A stretch of DNA of 64,000 nucleotides from NCBI GenBank assembly GCA_009602735.1, contig WELA01001079.1:1-64000 (forward strand), read 5' to 3'. Positions 10,692 to 21,436 of the stretch are shown one piece after another. A program made the position numbers and the translations under genes. Every line of letters begins with the position of its first letter. Positions within the stretch are counted from its first letter, which is position 1. A model generated the notes under the pieces. It made no database searches, was not told the DNA's origin, and was given only the letters and a program-made list of their open reading frames with translations. Source of the stretch: Mesotaenium endlicherianum (lineage: Eukaryota; Streptophyta; Zygnematophyceae; Zygnematales; Mesotaeniaceae).

Positions 10692-11633
10692 CTAGTCCTG
10701 GAGAAGAATGGCCCCCACTGCGAATTTTGATGCGCCTGTGATGATGGTGAAAGGAAGCTCTGGACTTGCAATTGCCAACACAGTTGCCTGTGTCAACAGC
10801 TCCTTAATCTTCTCATAAGCTTGCTGCTCCTTGTCACCCCATAGCCACTTCTCTTGCTTCTTCAACATGTCCGTGAGCGGTGCATACAAAATGGAAAATC
10901 CTTCAATGAAAGGTCGATAATAATTTGCCAAACCGAGGAAGCTCCTGAGTTTATGAATATCAGCAAGTACCGGCCAATATCTGACTGCTTGCACCTTCTT
11001 TTGCTCCACCTTGACTTGTTCATCTCCCACTATGTGCCTAAGAAACTAGACCTCGTTGAGACAAAAGTCGCACTTGCTCATCTACCCATATAACTCCTGA
11101 TCTCTCAAGACCTCTAACGCCTTCCTCAGATGCTCCACATGCTCTTCCAAGGTCTACAAATAGATTAGGATGTCGTGCAAAAATACCACCACAAACTGGT
11201 CCAAGTAGGGTCGGAAGATACTATTTATGAGTCCCATGAATGTAGCACGTGCATCAGTCAACCCAAAATGCATGACTGTGAACTCATATAAAGCATAGCG
11301 ACTCCTGAAAGCACTCTTCGGAACGTCTCCTTCCGAAGTCCTTACTTGGTGATAGCCACTCCTCAGGTCAATCTTCGGGAAATACTTCACCGCGACAAGC
11401 CTGTAAATCAACTCGTCCACTCGTGGAAGTGAGTACCTGTTGTAGATAGTGACCTTATTGAGTGCCCTGTAGTTGACACACATCCTCATACTCCCATCCT
11501 TCTTCTTCACAAATAAGACTGTCGCTGCAAATGGAGACTCGCTGGGTTGGATGAATCCCTTCTCCAACAACTCTGTCAGATGCTTCTTCAACTCATACAA
11601 CTCCGCAAACACTTTACGATAGGCGGGTCTCAA
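10692..11633 (-). pseudogene. Reverse transcriptase (chromovirus B)
   Basis: Minus-strand pieces have [31 protein letters not shown], the LRSGYHQV block and [12 protein letters not shown] (YxDD-box region), followed by the thumb region and the RNase H start. This is typical Ty3 RT and matches the corresponding stretch of F. Broken. Confidence 0.8.
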
Positions 11634-12052
11634 TATTGGCTTGCTCCCTCATTCCAACTTGATCTTGTGCTCCATAGCTCTCTGGGGAGGTAATCCTGTA
11701 GGTAGCTCCTCAAGAAAAATGCACTTGAACTCCTCCAACAGCGCCTTAATTTGGGCAGGCATCTCAGCAGGCTTCTTCTCTTCAGCAGTTGGGCTCTGCT
11801 CCTTCTGAGCAAGGCAATCAGACACCACCACTTGCTCCTCCAGCGATGTACATTTGCCCAGGCTGTTAGGATTCACGCTTGCTCCATCTGATGACCTGGC
11901 CAGGGCCACCGAAACAAGGTACATCTCCTTCACCTGATTCGTCCTGCATAGCTTCTTAACTTGCCGGCTCGACAGAAGACAGTTACTTGTGGTCGTATCT
12001 ACCTCCACCTGTTTCGCTGTCTTCATTCGACCATCACGCCCTTGGACCTTCA

Positions 12053-12589
12053 CTAGTCATGTGCTCTACTGCACTTGAGGGTTGGCTTTCCTCTGCCATG
12101 GTCGGCCCAATATGACCTCATGGTGACCCAACTCTGCCTGCTCCATAACTTCCACAACTTCCATAACTCCGCCTGCTCCACAACTTCCTTACTCCGGTGC
12201 CCCGCTACTTCCACGTGAATAGCATCCGTAGGTGCACCACACTTGAGTCTCTGCCCATTTGCCAAAAGTGCCTCCTTAGGCTCATAATGCTTCTGCAGAG
12301 GGATTCGCCACTCTTTCACCAGGATCTTGTACACAAAGTTTGCACTTGCGCCAGTGTCGACCATACACTTTGCCTTATTGGCGTCGACTACTCCTTCCAC
12401 GATGATAGGCTTGTCAACGTCTCGTCTTTCGCTTCTCGCCAGGCTCCTGGGGATAACCTCCTTGTAAGTTCTCGTCTTCACGCCAGTAGACACCCCAAAA
12501 TGACTTATCGGCGTCCTCCTTTTTGCTGTTGCTGAGGTTTCTTCGCATCCACATGACAATCTCAAGCCAGATGTCCAAGCTTGCCACAA
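12053..12589 (-). pseudogene. Aspartic protease region (chromovirus B)
   Basis: The piece has IIVEGVVDANKAKCMVDTGA followed by SANFVYKILVKEW, the DTGA retropepsin active-site block, and GQRLKCGA typical of Ty3 proteases. Gag zinc-knuckle remnants precede it near 12,600-12,530. Fossil. Confidence 0.75.
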
Positions 12590-12603
12590 TTATAACAAGG
12601 TCC

Positions 12604-13530
12604 TCACGGCTTAAAATTTTGCTGCTTGCGCTGGTTTTGAATAAGTCCCAACTCCATAGGTACTGCACCTTGAACACTTGTGCTTGGCGCTTGAGGTCCA
12701 AAGTGTCGATATCCTCCAAAGTTGTGGCTGCCCCACTGTCTCTGACTATACTCCACAGCGTCAACCCTTGTTGCTAATGCCATCATTTCTCCAAGACTGG
12801 TTGGGTCCTTGAGCGCCACTTCCTTGGCCACAATTGGCTTGAGTCCTCTCTTGAACTTGTCCATCATCTCCGACTCGTGCATGGATGGACATTGAAGCAC
12901 CAGCTCGTTGAAGCGCAAAACATACGCTTTCTCGTTGAGGAATGCGCACCAATACATCTCGAACTGTAGCCTCTGGTGCATTTGGTTGAAACTGCCTCTT
13001 CAAGCCTTCAAATAGCTGATCAACAGTAGCGGGAACTCCAGACAGCTGATCCTGTCGCTCATACCAAGCTCCAGCACTCTTCTTCAGCAAAGTATTCACG
13101 AAGGCGACTTGCTTGTCGGGCGTGAGCGCAGAATATTCCATAAACTTCTTCACTCCAAAAATCCACTGATAAACAGGCGGCGATCCACGCTCTCCTGTAT
13201 ACACTTCAGGCTTAGGCGCACGCACTCCTGATGGGGGTGGAATAACTGGTTGCACCACTTGGTTAATATGAAATGGTGGTACAACGGGTGCAGGTGCTGA
13301 ACTCGTCAAAGCGACATTCCCAACAATAACCCGCTCCATTCGCTCTACCTCTGCGCACATATTTTTTTGAAATTGGGCATAGACTTCTCCTCCAATTGCA
13401 TCCGCCATTTACCTTAGCATCGCCTCCATCTCTTGTTGCTCTCTGGTCATCGTTGGTGCTGCGCGCTGCCCCGCGCGCTCAACATGCTCCACATGTTTGC
13501 CTGCTGTTGCTGCCGACTGCGACTCCATAA
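12604..13530 (-). pseudogene. gag (chromovirus B)
   Basis: Minus-strand pieces include MADAIGGEVYAQFQ near the start, a Pro-rich linker with VVPPFHINQVVQPVIPPPSG, then KPEVYTGERGSPPVYQW (start of the Ty3 retrotransposon gag domain) and CPSMHESEMMDKFKRGLKP. The same order is seen in E2 and, in part, F. It encodes the capsid protein in living relatives. Broken. Confidence 0.75.
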
Positions 13531-13565
13531 TATAATACGCAAACTAGACTAGCTCCGACACCACA

Positions 13566-14329
13566 TGAAAGGGGGCAGAGTGCCCTATTGGAAGCGTGGT
13601 AATTCACGAGGAAAGAAACTTATTGCGATCATACTAAAGAGTGCAACGGCATATTACTAAGAAACCTTAGGAAAAATACTCAACATATTGAGTAGCAAGA
13701 AATTGCTCACACATGATGTGGATGAAAGGCCTTGTCATTACACACTCGTAGAAATTTACAAAAGTGAAAACTGATGAGAAAAAAATAAGTTATGTCTATT
13801 TATAGTATTCTGCCTAGGTGCTCTTCTCTAGGAGGAAGCGACGGTATTTATTAAGTGTTCGTCAAATTGTAAGTGTTTGTCAAATTGTCCCTTCCAAAAT
13901 ATTCGTGAGTAGGCCAGGTCAATCTCATCTGACGTGTTGGGCCGAATTGACGTCCACATACATGCATTCGACATTACCAGAATATTCTATCTTAGACGCG
14001 CTAGGCTAAACCGAAACTTCTAGGTAAATCAATCTAGTCGGCACTCCGCGTCAGCTGAACTTACGTGAAGGTTCGAGTTCACTCTAACAGACCAGATTGC
14101 TCGACGCTGTCGTTCAATCCAATGGTCGCGTTCATCGCAAATTAAGGACAATTGTCAACTGACCTCAAAACTATTTAAAACTTCGGAAATCCGGAACTCT
14201 CTTAAAACTTCATAAAATGCGATGAACTTTATTACAAAATGACCACAAAACTGCAATCTACACTTCTATGCAAGCGAAACATACTTTTATGAAACTCAAA
14301 AATGCACTTTATGAACTTATGACTTTACA
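13566..14329 (-). repeat. 5' LTR of chromovirus B
   Basis: It starts TGAAAGGGGGCAGAG and ends GACTTTACA on the plus strand, is homologous to 7,837-8,576, and lies next to the primer-binding site at 13,552-13,563. Confidence 0.8.
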
Positions 14330-16068
14330 TTTCCAATACAGCCACCAGTCTGCTGCACAGCCTTTCTGTAGAGCATTAGTGTGCCTGACCTTTCTCTCTG
14401 AATCATAGTCCTCGGGAGGTTTTGGCTTACTAGGCGCTCTACCACCACCACCTGTGGTTTGAGAACCCAGTTGGACTATGTCACGGAGCAGTGCCATCGT
14501 GATTCTTTTGTCCTTTTGTTAGGACTGATACATGCTCGCCATTTTCGATTGCATCTGAACAAATAAGGCTCACAGATCTACATTCTGAAGTCGTAGCCCA
14601 GCAACCGCTGTAAAATGAATCTTGCTTATTCAAGATTAATACAATTCATTTGAATATATAAGATCAAAGATAGGTGGAAGCGTGTGAAATCAGGGAGCAA
14701 TCTTCGCCCTTATAATGAATTCCATTTACTCATCCACACCCCTTGACTCACTTACCGTGGTGCGCCATAGTTGCACACTAACACGAGGCACAAGGAAGAG
14801 GCGAGCTTGAGGACTTGAGCTTCTCCTTTAGAAACTCATGGCATCTTCCCTACCAGACATGCAAGCATGTATAGCACATGCACAACATCAGGGGACTGAA
14901 TAGCAAAGGCGCTCTCATTCAGGTGACCATAATGTAGCTAAAACACATCCCACTGACTTAGGTGCAAAACCATGGAATCTGTCCGCTGTGTGACCCAAAA
15001 TGTCAGAGGGCATAACTCAGCCAATACTACTCCAAATTGGACACACATTACAACAATGGATGTATCTTGACGAGACCTTTCCGAAAAGTTCTACTTTGCT
15101 CCATTTGGAGCGCAGACAAAGCGGCCATGTCTATTTCCGAGAAGGCTGGTCATTAGAACGAACCCAAAAGTGCACACATGACTTGCAAGTAGAAATCCGA
15201 CTGGAAAGCCTACTGTCCAGAATAAGGGACCACGAGATCCCAGCCTGTTATGAACCTAGTGACGACCTGGTTGACCACGGCGCAAGGTGCGCCGTTTTGT
15301 AAGAAATCCGTTAAGTTGGGACCCACGTATCTAGGTATAATGACCATATTAATTGGTCGGTTGACCGAAGTCCTAATTGTTCAGTTGACTGACCACGGCT
15401 CCGCCTACCCAGTTGTTAACTACACTGATAGGACATGGGTATACCGAATCTCAAACGACCTTCCAACTTTCACTATACTTTGGTCACATGTGCCAATCTA
15501 GAAATAATAATCTAACTGAATATATCTTCCATCAGCGTACTGAAGCTCATTGAACTGACTAATATCATGCGAGCTTACTAAATGTCATCCTCCTGATATT
15601 ACATCCTATGTATAACTGGTACATAAATTTTGGCAAACTATACTATGATACAAAACTCATCCTGCTGACCTTCTCAACAAAGTCAGCAAACTCGCATTAC
15701 ATTCATTTAAATCAACTCGAGTATATTGAAATATTACTTATTTAGTGTGGTATTTCTATGCAACTAATTAAATATATAATGAATTGATTCATTACACGAT
15801 GCAGCAGCAATTTTAACTTGATTAGTAGCAGCTTTGGCATTCCCAATTGTTGCCGCTCCGGCTATGCTTATTGCGCTCAACTATCTAGAAATTTGAGGGA
15901 GAGATATGACAGCAGAAACAGCAGGAGGTTGGTTTCAAAATTGGCCCTTTCTGCCATTTTCTCTTCCACCGTCCTTTCATTGGGGGCCCTCTTGTGCACT
16001 GCCTCCTCAACCTATTTGGCTAAACGCTCATCCTTAGCCAACTGGGCTACTACTGCGGCAAGAGCTGC
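14330..16068 (-). pseudogene. gag leader of element C (split by an insertion)
   Basis: Two gag-like stretches lie on the minus strand. One, 15,797-16,068, is Ala/Lys/Glu-rich and helical. The other, 14,330-14,608, has ALFVQMQSKMASMYQS, RDIVQLGSQTTGGGG, KPKPPEDYDSERK and ADWWLYWK, the gag start of Ty3-like algal elements. Between them lies the LTR-like unit 14,609-15,796. The gag start itself is at 20,675-20,520, beyond the copia insertion. The downstream part of C is missing at the LTR of element B (14,329). Fossil. Confidence 0.55.
14609..15796 (-). repeat. Solo-LTR-like unit of about 1.2 kb inside element C
   Basis: The unit begins TGTAAAATGAATCTTG and ends TTGATTCATTACA, ends that resemble those of the LTR at 20,700-21,436. 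It interrupts gag-like sequence. I see no convincing target duplication, so a solo LTR is only the best guess. A 100-residue open frame at 15,000-15,302 (+) has no recognisable domain. Confidence 0.4.
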
Positions 16069-16429
16069 TGTAGAAAATAAGCAGTCCTAGCTCTAATTGC
16101 TTAGCATGTGCTTTCACATGTGTGGAGGTTGACTGAAGTTTGTGGTCGGTCGAGGCCGACTAATGTTGGCTGAGAGTGTCGATGTGTAGGGCTTCTGATG
16201 ACTAGGACTGTCGATTAGTTCAAGGTAGGTTAGCAGCCGCAAAAGTGAATATAGAAGGGCAGAGAAACTTGTAAGGGACACACTTGAGTAAGAAAGAGTT
16301 GAGCCCCCGAGAAAGAGAGTGCTCCTCTTGATGTCGTGTGCATGCTTATATGTGTTGTGTATGAGCTGCAAGTGAAGTATTTGTCTTGCTATAGAACGAG
16401 TAAGCAATGACAGATGAAGATTTTCAACA
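16069..16429 (+). repeat. 5' LTR of copia element (361 bp)
   Basis: Starts TGTAGAAAAT, ends TTCAACA, and is followed directly by the primer-binding site. The last 23 bp contain an ATG that opens the gag reading frame. Confidence 0.9.
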
Positions 16430-18188
16430 TGGTATCGGAGCAGGTTCTAACTCTCGGCTCCCGCACTTCGATGGGAAGGGTACTGAGTATCTTGTGTGGT
16501 CGCGAAGAGTGTGTGCACAGTTAGCCAGACATGATCTCAAGGAGATAGTGCTTGGAAATGAAAAAATCCCAGATCCACTCGAAGTGCCCGCTGCAAATGC
16601 TGATGCAGCAACCAGAGAAGCGTATGTTGCGAATGGAGCAGCTAGAGTTGCATGGCGAAAGAGGGAGGCACATGCATTTGATTTGCTTACAAAGAGCTTG
16701 GGTCAGGAGACCTACATGAGAGTGCTGAATTTAGAGACCAGCACAGCGATGTGGGAGTCGTTGAAGAACCTGCACCAGCAGTATAGTGTTGCTAACAAAG
16801 GCACCTTTAAGAAGAAGTTTGCTCTGTTGAAGCAAGAAGAGGGAGAGAGCGTGCAGTCCTACTTCTCCCGCATCAGAGAAGTGTGTGAGGAATTAAAAGC
16901 CTTGGATGCCGAGGTGAATCAAGAAGATCAGGTGATTCAAGCTCTAAATGGATTGGATTCAAAGTTTGAGACCTTCAGAGACTCCTTCTCAGTGCTGACA
17001 ACTGCTAAACTCACCATGGAAAACATTGATTCCAAGTTGCTCATTAAGGAGGTTCAGTTGGAGACCAAAGAAAAGGCAAGCTCATCCACTGAACAGGCTC
17101 TACTCATGTTTGGAGACAGGAAGTTTCGTCTGGTGGGCAATGAGCTAGTGGAGCAGATGGAAGAGCTTAGCGTGGCCAGTTCCAGTCGGCAAGGAGAAGG
17201 ATGGGGAGAAAGGAGGTCAGGATCTCATAGAGGAGGCTATCAAGGCAAAGGAGGTGGAAGCAAGAAAGGGAGATGCTTCATTTGTGGGAAGACAGGACAT
17301 TCTGCACCAAGCTGCGAGGATGCAGTGTGCTTCACGTGCAACAAGAAGGAATATCTGGCCCGGGATTGCAGCCAGAAGAGAGAAGGTACTTCCCTTCACG
17401 ATGCTGAAGAAAATGCCAATGCTGTTACTATAGAGGAGTCACTGGTGTGCAGCGAGCAGGATGAGGATGCCTGGTTTGTTGACTNATTTGTTGACTCCGG
17501 AGCTGCAAGACATGCCACTCCCAGGAGAGAGATCATGCTCGACTACAAGTCCTGCAGTGCACTGCCAGTCAGAGTTGGTGATGGCATGCTGCTGCAAGGG
17601 ATTGGAACTGGAAAGGTGGTAGTCATGACACAGCTAGGCAAGAGGAGGCACAAGTTTACGATGCAGGATGTGCTTCACTGTCTGGGACTAGTGAAGAATC
17701 TGTTTTCAGTGCCAAAGACCACAGCCCTTGGAAACACAGTGGCTTTTGAAGGAAGTGAGTGTCGAGTCATGGAATCGGACAGTGATGTGGTAATGAAGGC
17801 TGTGAAGTCAAGTGTTCAAGGCAGCTTGTTTAAAATCCAGTGCCAAACTGAGATTGCTCTATCTGTAATGGACCAAATTCTTCAGGTTGAGTTTGCACTT
17901 GGTGCACAGGGAGGTGCCAAGCTGGAGAGTGACATCAACCTGTGGCACCAGAGGCTGGGACATGTGAGTGAGCAGAGATTGAAGCAGATGGCACAAGACA
18001 AGGAGAGAGGGCTGCCAAAATTTACAGGGCAGAGTTTAGAATTTTGCAGGGGATATCAGATGGGGAAGCAGGCCAGGAAGGCACTCCCAAAGGGAGAAGC
18101 TTCAAGGGCTAGTGAGCTGCTGGGGTTGGTTCACTCAGATGTGAGGGGACCTGCTAGTGTAACAACCAGATCGTCAAGAAACTTGTAG
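16407..18188 (+). pseudogene. copia gag, protease and integrase N-terminus
   Basis: The 593-residue reading stretch starts with a gag containing LTKSLGQETYMRVLNL and MWESLKNLHQQYS (UBN2-type gag), then a CCHC zinc knuckle CFICGKTGHSAPSC at about residues 290-305. The protease is near residue 360 with FVDSGAARHATP, the integrase pre-domain has LWHQRLGHVSEQRLKQM near 510, and the HHCC region follows. This order is diagnostic of Ty1/copia. One undetermined base (N) lies at 17,485. Fossil, nearly whole. Confidence 0.88.
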
Positions 18189-18227
18189 TACATCACCTTC
18201 ACAGATGACTACTCCAGGAAGACTGAG

Positions 18228-20164
18228 GTGTATTTCATGAGAACCAAGGATCAGGCGTATGAAAAGTCCTTGAAGTACAAGGCATCCGTGGAGAAGCAGT
18301 TGGGAAAGAAGATCAAGACCCTGAGGATTGATAGTGGGTCTGAGTATGTCAACGGCTACTTTGACAAGTTTCTGTGGGACGAAGGAATCAAGCATGAGCT
18401 GACTATCACTTACTCTCTTCAGCAGAATAGAGTTGCTGAGAGGAAGAACAGGACTTTGTGGAGGCTGCAAGAGCGATGATCTTTGCGTCTGGTTCATCTT
18501 TGAGTCATGGCTCATCTAGACACTCAAGAAGAGAGAGTGTGCTACCTGCTAGATTTGGCTTTGATGAGTATGTAAGTGTGGCTGAGTTGATGGCTGAGGA
18601 GGATGCTGTAGAGAGTGAGGTGGTCTACATGGTAGGTGACTCAGAGCCCAAGACCTTTGAGGCTGCTATGCGAACAGAGGAAGCAGCTAAGTGGAGAAAG
18701 GCTTCTGAGGAAGAGATAGAGTCACTGGCAAAGAATGAGACATGGGACCTGGCAGAGCTGCCACCTGGTAAGAAGGTTTTGGGAGGCAGGTGGATCTACA
18801 GGAAGAAGAGGAAGGCAGATGGATCAGTGGACAGATACAAGGCGCGGTTTGTGGCAAAGGGCTACTCCCAGACAGAGGGAGAAGACTATCATGAGACTTT
18901 TGCACCAGTTGCCAAGATTGCCACAGTGAGAGTCGTGACGCAAATTGCCGCAGTGGAGGATATGGAGATGCATCAGATGGACGTGAAGACTGCATTTCTG
19001 TATGGAGAGCTGGAGGAGGAGGTCTACATAGAGCAGCCAGAGGGATTCATTGATGAGAAGTTCCCGAAGAAGATGTGCAAGCTGAAGAAGTCCCTGTATG
19101 GACAGAAGCAGTCTCCAAGAATGTGGAACCAGAAGATAGACTCCTTTCTTCATGGTGAGGGATTTGTGAAGTCCAATGCTGACAGCAGTTTGTATATGAA
19201 GGGAGCAGGTGATGACAGGGTGATGCTGGTACTATATGTTGATGACCTGCTGCTCGTTGGCAAGAAGATGGTGGAGGTGCAGAAGGTGAAGGATGCCCTG
19301 AGTCGTGCCTTCGATATGAAGGACTTGGGAGAGGTACAGTTCCTGCTTGGCATTCAGGTGAAGAGAGATAGGGCCAAGAGGATTGTAATGCTGGGTCAGC
19401 CAGCCTACTTGCAGACAGTGCTGGAGAGGTTTGATATGATGGGCTGTAAGCCTGTCAGTGTGCCCCTTGATCCTAAGCACAAGCTGAGCTCGAGTATGTG
19501 TGCTAAGGATGAGCATGAGTGGGAGATGATGTCTCAGGTGCCCATGAGGAAGGTTGCAGGTAGTATCATGTATCTGATGGTGTGCACACGTCTTGATTTT
19601 GCTAACGCAGTCGGGATAGTGAGTCAGTTCATGGAGAATCCAGGCCTTGCACACTGGGAGGCTATGAAGAGGATCCTGAGATATCTCAAGGGGAGACCAA
19701 ACCTGTGGTTGCACCTTGGCGGAAGTAACAGTGTGAGGCTAGAAGGGTGCAGTGATGCTGACTGGGGAGGAGACATAGACACTCGGAAGTCTACAACAGG
19801 CTATGCATTCTCTCTGGCTAAGGGTGCTGTGACCTGGAAGAGCAAGAGACAAAAGGTGGTGGCCTTGTCGTCCATGGAGGCAGAGTATATGGCAGCCTCA
19901 CAGGCAGTGAGAGAGGCAGTGTGGCTGAGAAGACTTTTGGAGGACCTGGGTTATGAGCAGAAGAGGCCCACTGTTATTTTGAGTGATAGTCAGAGCTGCA
20001 TTGCATTAGGGAAGAACCTTGTTGAGCATGCTAGGAGTAAACATATAGATATTCAATACCATAAGTGCAGGGAGTGTGTGCTTGATGGTAGTGTAGAGTT
20101 CAAGTTTGTTAGAACTGATAAGATGGTGGCTGATGCCTTGACAAAGGCTATTCCCAGATTATAG
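18228..20164 (+). pseudogene. copia integrase core, reverse transcriptase and RNase H
   Basis: A short piece at 18,228-18,479 has LRIDSGSEYVNGYFDKFL and VAERKNRTLW, the DDE integrase blocks. The 568-residue stretch from 18,458 carries the RT with RYKARFVAKGYSQTEGEDY, QMDVKTAFLYGELEEEVY, the YVDDLLLVG catalytic box, then RNase H with RKSTTGYAFSLAKGAVTWKS and VALSSMEAEYMAAS, ending DALTKAIPRL. All are copia hallmarks. The C-terminus is followed closely by the purine tract and 3' LTR. Confidence 0.9.
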
Positions 20165-20234
20165 CACCGATGGTGTGCTGAGATGCTAGGAACTAAAAGA
20201 GATAGTGAGCAGATAGATTAGAACTGAGAGAGAG

Positions 20235-20509
20235 TGTAGAAAATAAGCAGTCCTAGCTCTAATTGCTTAGCATGTGCGTTCACATGTGTGGAGGTTGACT
20301 GAAGTTTGTGGTCGGTCGAGTCCAGCTAATGTTGGCCGAGAGTGTCGATGTGTAGGGCTTCTGATGACTAGGATTGTCGATTAGTTCAAGGTAGGTTAGT
20401 GCTCCTCTTGGTGTCGTGTGCATGCTTATATGTGTTGTGTATGAGCTGCAAGTGAAGTATTTGTCTTGCTGTAGAACGAGTAAGCAATGACAGATGAAGA
20501 TTTTCAACA
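20235..20509 (+). repeat. 3' LTR of copia element (275 bp)
   Basis: The same ends as the 5' LTR, with a shorter middle. Followed by the target duplication GCTGC. Confidence 0.9.
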
Positions 20510-20698
20510 GCTGCTGCCTGCTCAGGAGCTTCTCTAGCTCCTGCATTGTGCAGCGTTTCCAAGTAGGTACGGGGTCCAAAGACGCGTCCTGCCCTTCTAC
20601 AAAGTTATCATTGTCCTCACCCTCCATTTCTCGAGAGTTGCTAGTTTGAGACCTTGTCCTGACCATACACGACAACTGTGATAACTACTCTGATACAA
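20510..20698 (-). pseudogene. gag start and primer-binding site of element C
   Basis: On the minus strand, TGTATCAGAG (20,689-20,698) resembles the Met-tRNA primer site, and a reading frame beginning MVRTRSQTSNSREMEG follows. It is acidic and is then broken off by the copia insertion. The position next to the LTR at 20,700 supports a gag start. Confidence 0.5.
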
Positions 20699-20699
20699 T

Positions 20700-21436
20700 T
20701 GAAATGAATTGCCTCACCAATAGACAATTAACATTTAATAGAGATCTTTATATCAGCAAGTAATCTGTATGGTATTTTCTATCGACTGATTACACCGCAA
20801 AAGACAACACACTAGCAGTGAATAATACTCGCAAGTCAAATGCAAGTAAACTAGCATCAATTATGGAATAAGTAAACTCATACATAAGCAAGGCTAGAAG
20901 ATCGTGCGTATCAATGGCTTCTCGCCTTGGATTCAGATATCTCTCAGTAAGGAGTACAAGAGAGTTGGCCTCGTTTTCGAATGCCAAACTTGAGACCAAT
21001 ACCTAGGATATGTACAAGGAATAAGTTTATCGTTCAACGGCAAGTGCGATGGCACCGCCTACCCGGGAGCTAACCACGTTGTTAAGACCTCGGCTAACCA
21101 AATTTACAGCCATCTTTCATCATCCCGAATTGCCATCCACCTTAAAGGTGTCATGTGGCAACTCATTTAGCATGCACACTACACTTAGAAGTATAGCTAG
21201 GCAGTTCGCTGCTGCCGAGTACAACAGCCATTTGATTGTCAAAAAATGTGTCAGCAAGCTGACACAAGTCAACAAGCTAACCAATTGGACTTTAGCTTGC
21301 TACTCTCGGCTGAGTCCTTTAACTAAGTATCAAGTATCCAGCAGACTAATTATTAACTGTAGTTCAGGAGACTGAACTTGTTTAACTATTGTATGTTACT
21401 AGATATTATATCCATCCAATATATTGATTCATTACA
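20700..21436 (-). repeat. 5' LTR of element C (about 737 bp)
   Basis: The plus strand begins TGAAATGAATTG and ends TTGATTCATTACA, and a primer-binding-like site lies just inside. The ends resemble those of 14,609-15,796. At 21,437 it abuts DNMT fossil D. Confidence 0.5.

Larger units (their letters stand above)
7837..14329 (-). mobile_element. Ty3 chromovirus B with both LTRs
   Basis: The element is bounded by LTRs of one family (3' LTR 7,837-8,576; 5' LTR 13,566-14,329) and is read on the minus strand. A primer-binding site TGGTGTCGGAGC (13,552-13,563, minus) matches initiator Met-tRNA type. Parts from 5' to 3' are gag (about 13,530-12,600), protease (about 12,450-12,053), RT (11,633-10,692), RNase H and integrase (10,360-8,900) and chromodomain (about 8,800-8,600). 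It is close kin of F, E1 and E2. It is broken at many points. A hAT-like MITE has landed in it at 10,358. I see no matching 5-bp target duplication at its two ends. Confidence 0.85.
16069..20509 (+). mobile_element. Ty1/copia LTR retrotransposon, nearly whole
   Basis: Both LTRs begin TGTAGAAAATAAGC and end TTTTCAACA (16,069-16,429 and 20,235-20,509). The direct repeat GCTGC flanks the element (16,064-16,068 and 20,510-20,514), a 5-bp target duplication. The primer-binding site TGGTATCGGAGCAGG is at 16,430, and the purine tract GAACTGAGAGAGAG is at 20,221-20,234. The coding part has the copia order gag, protease, integrase, RT, RNase H and shows a small number of breaks. By eye the LTRs differ at about 3% of aligned bases, so it is among the younger insertions. 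It sits inside the gag leader of element C. Confidence 0.92.

Noticed and set aside
15000-15501. Two overlapping plus-strand frames of 83-100 residues
   Set aside because: They lie in an LTR-like unit and show no motif; probably chance frames.
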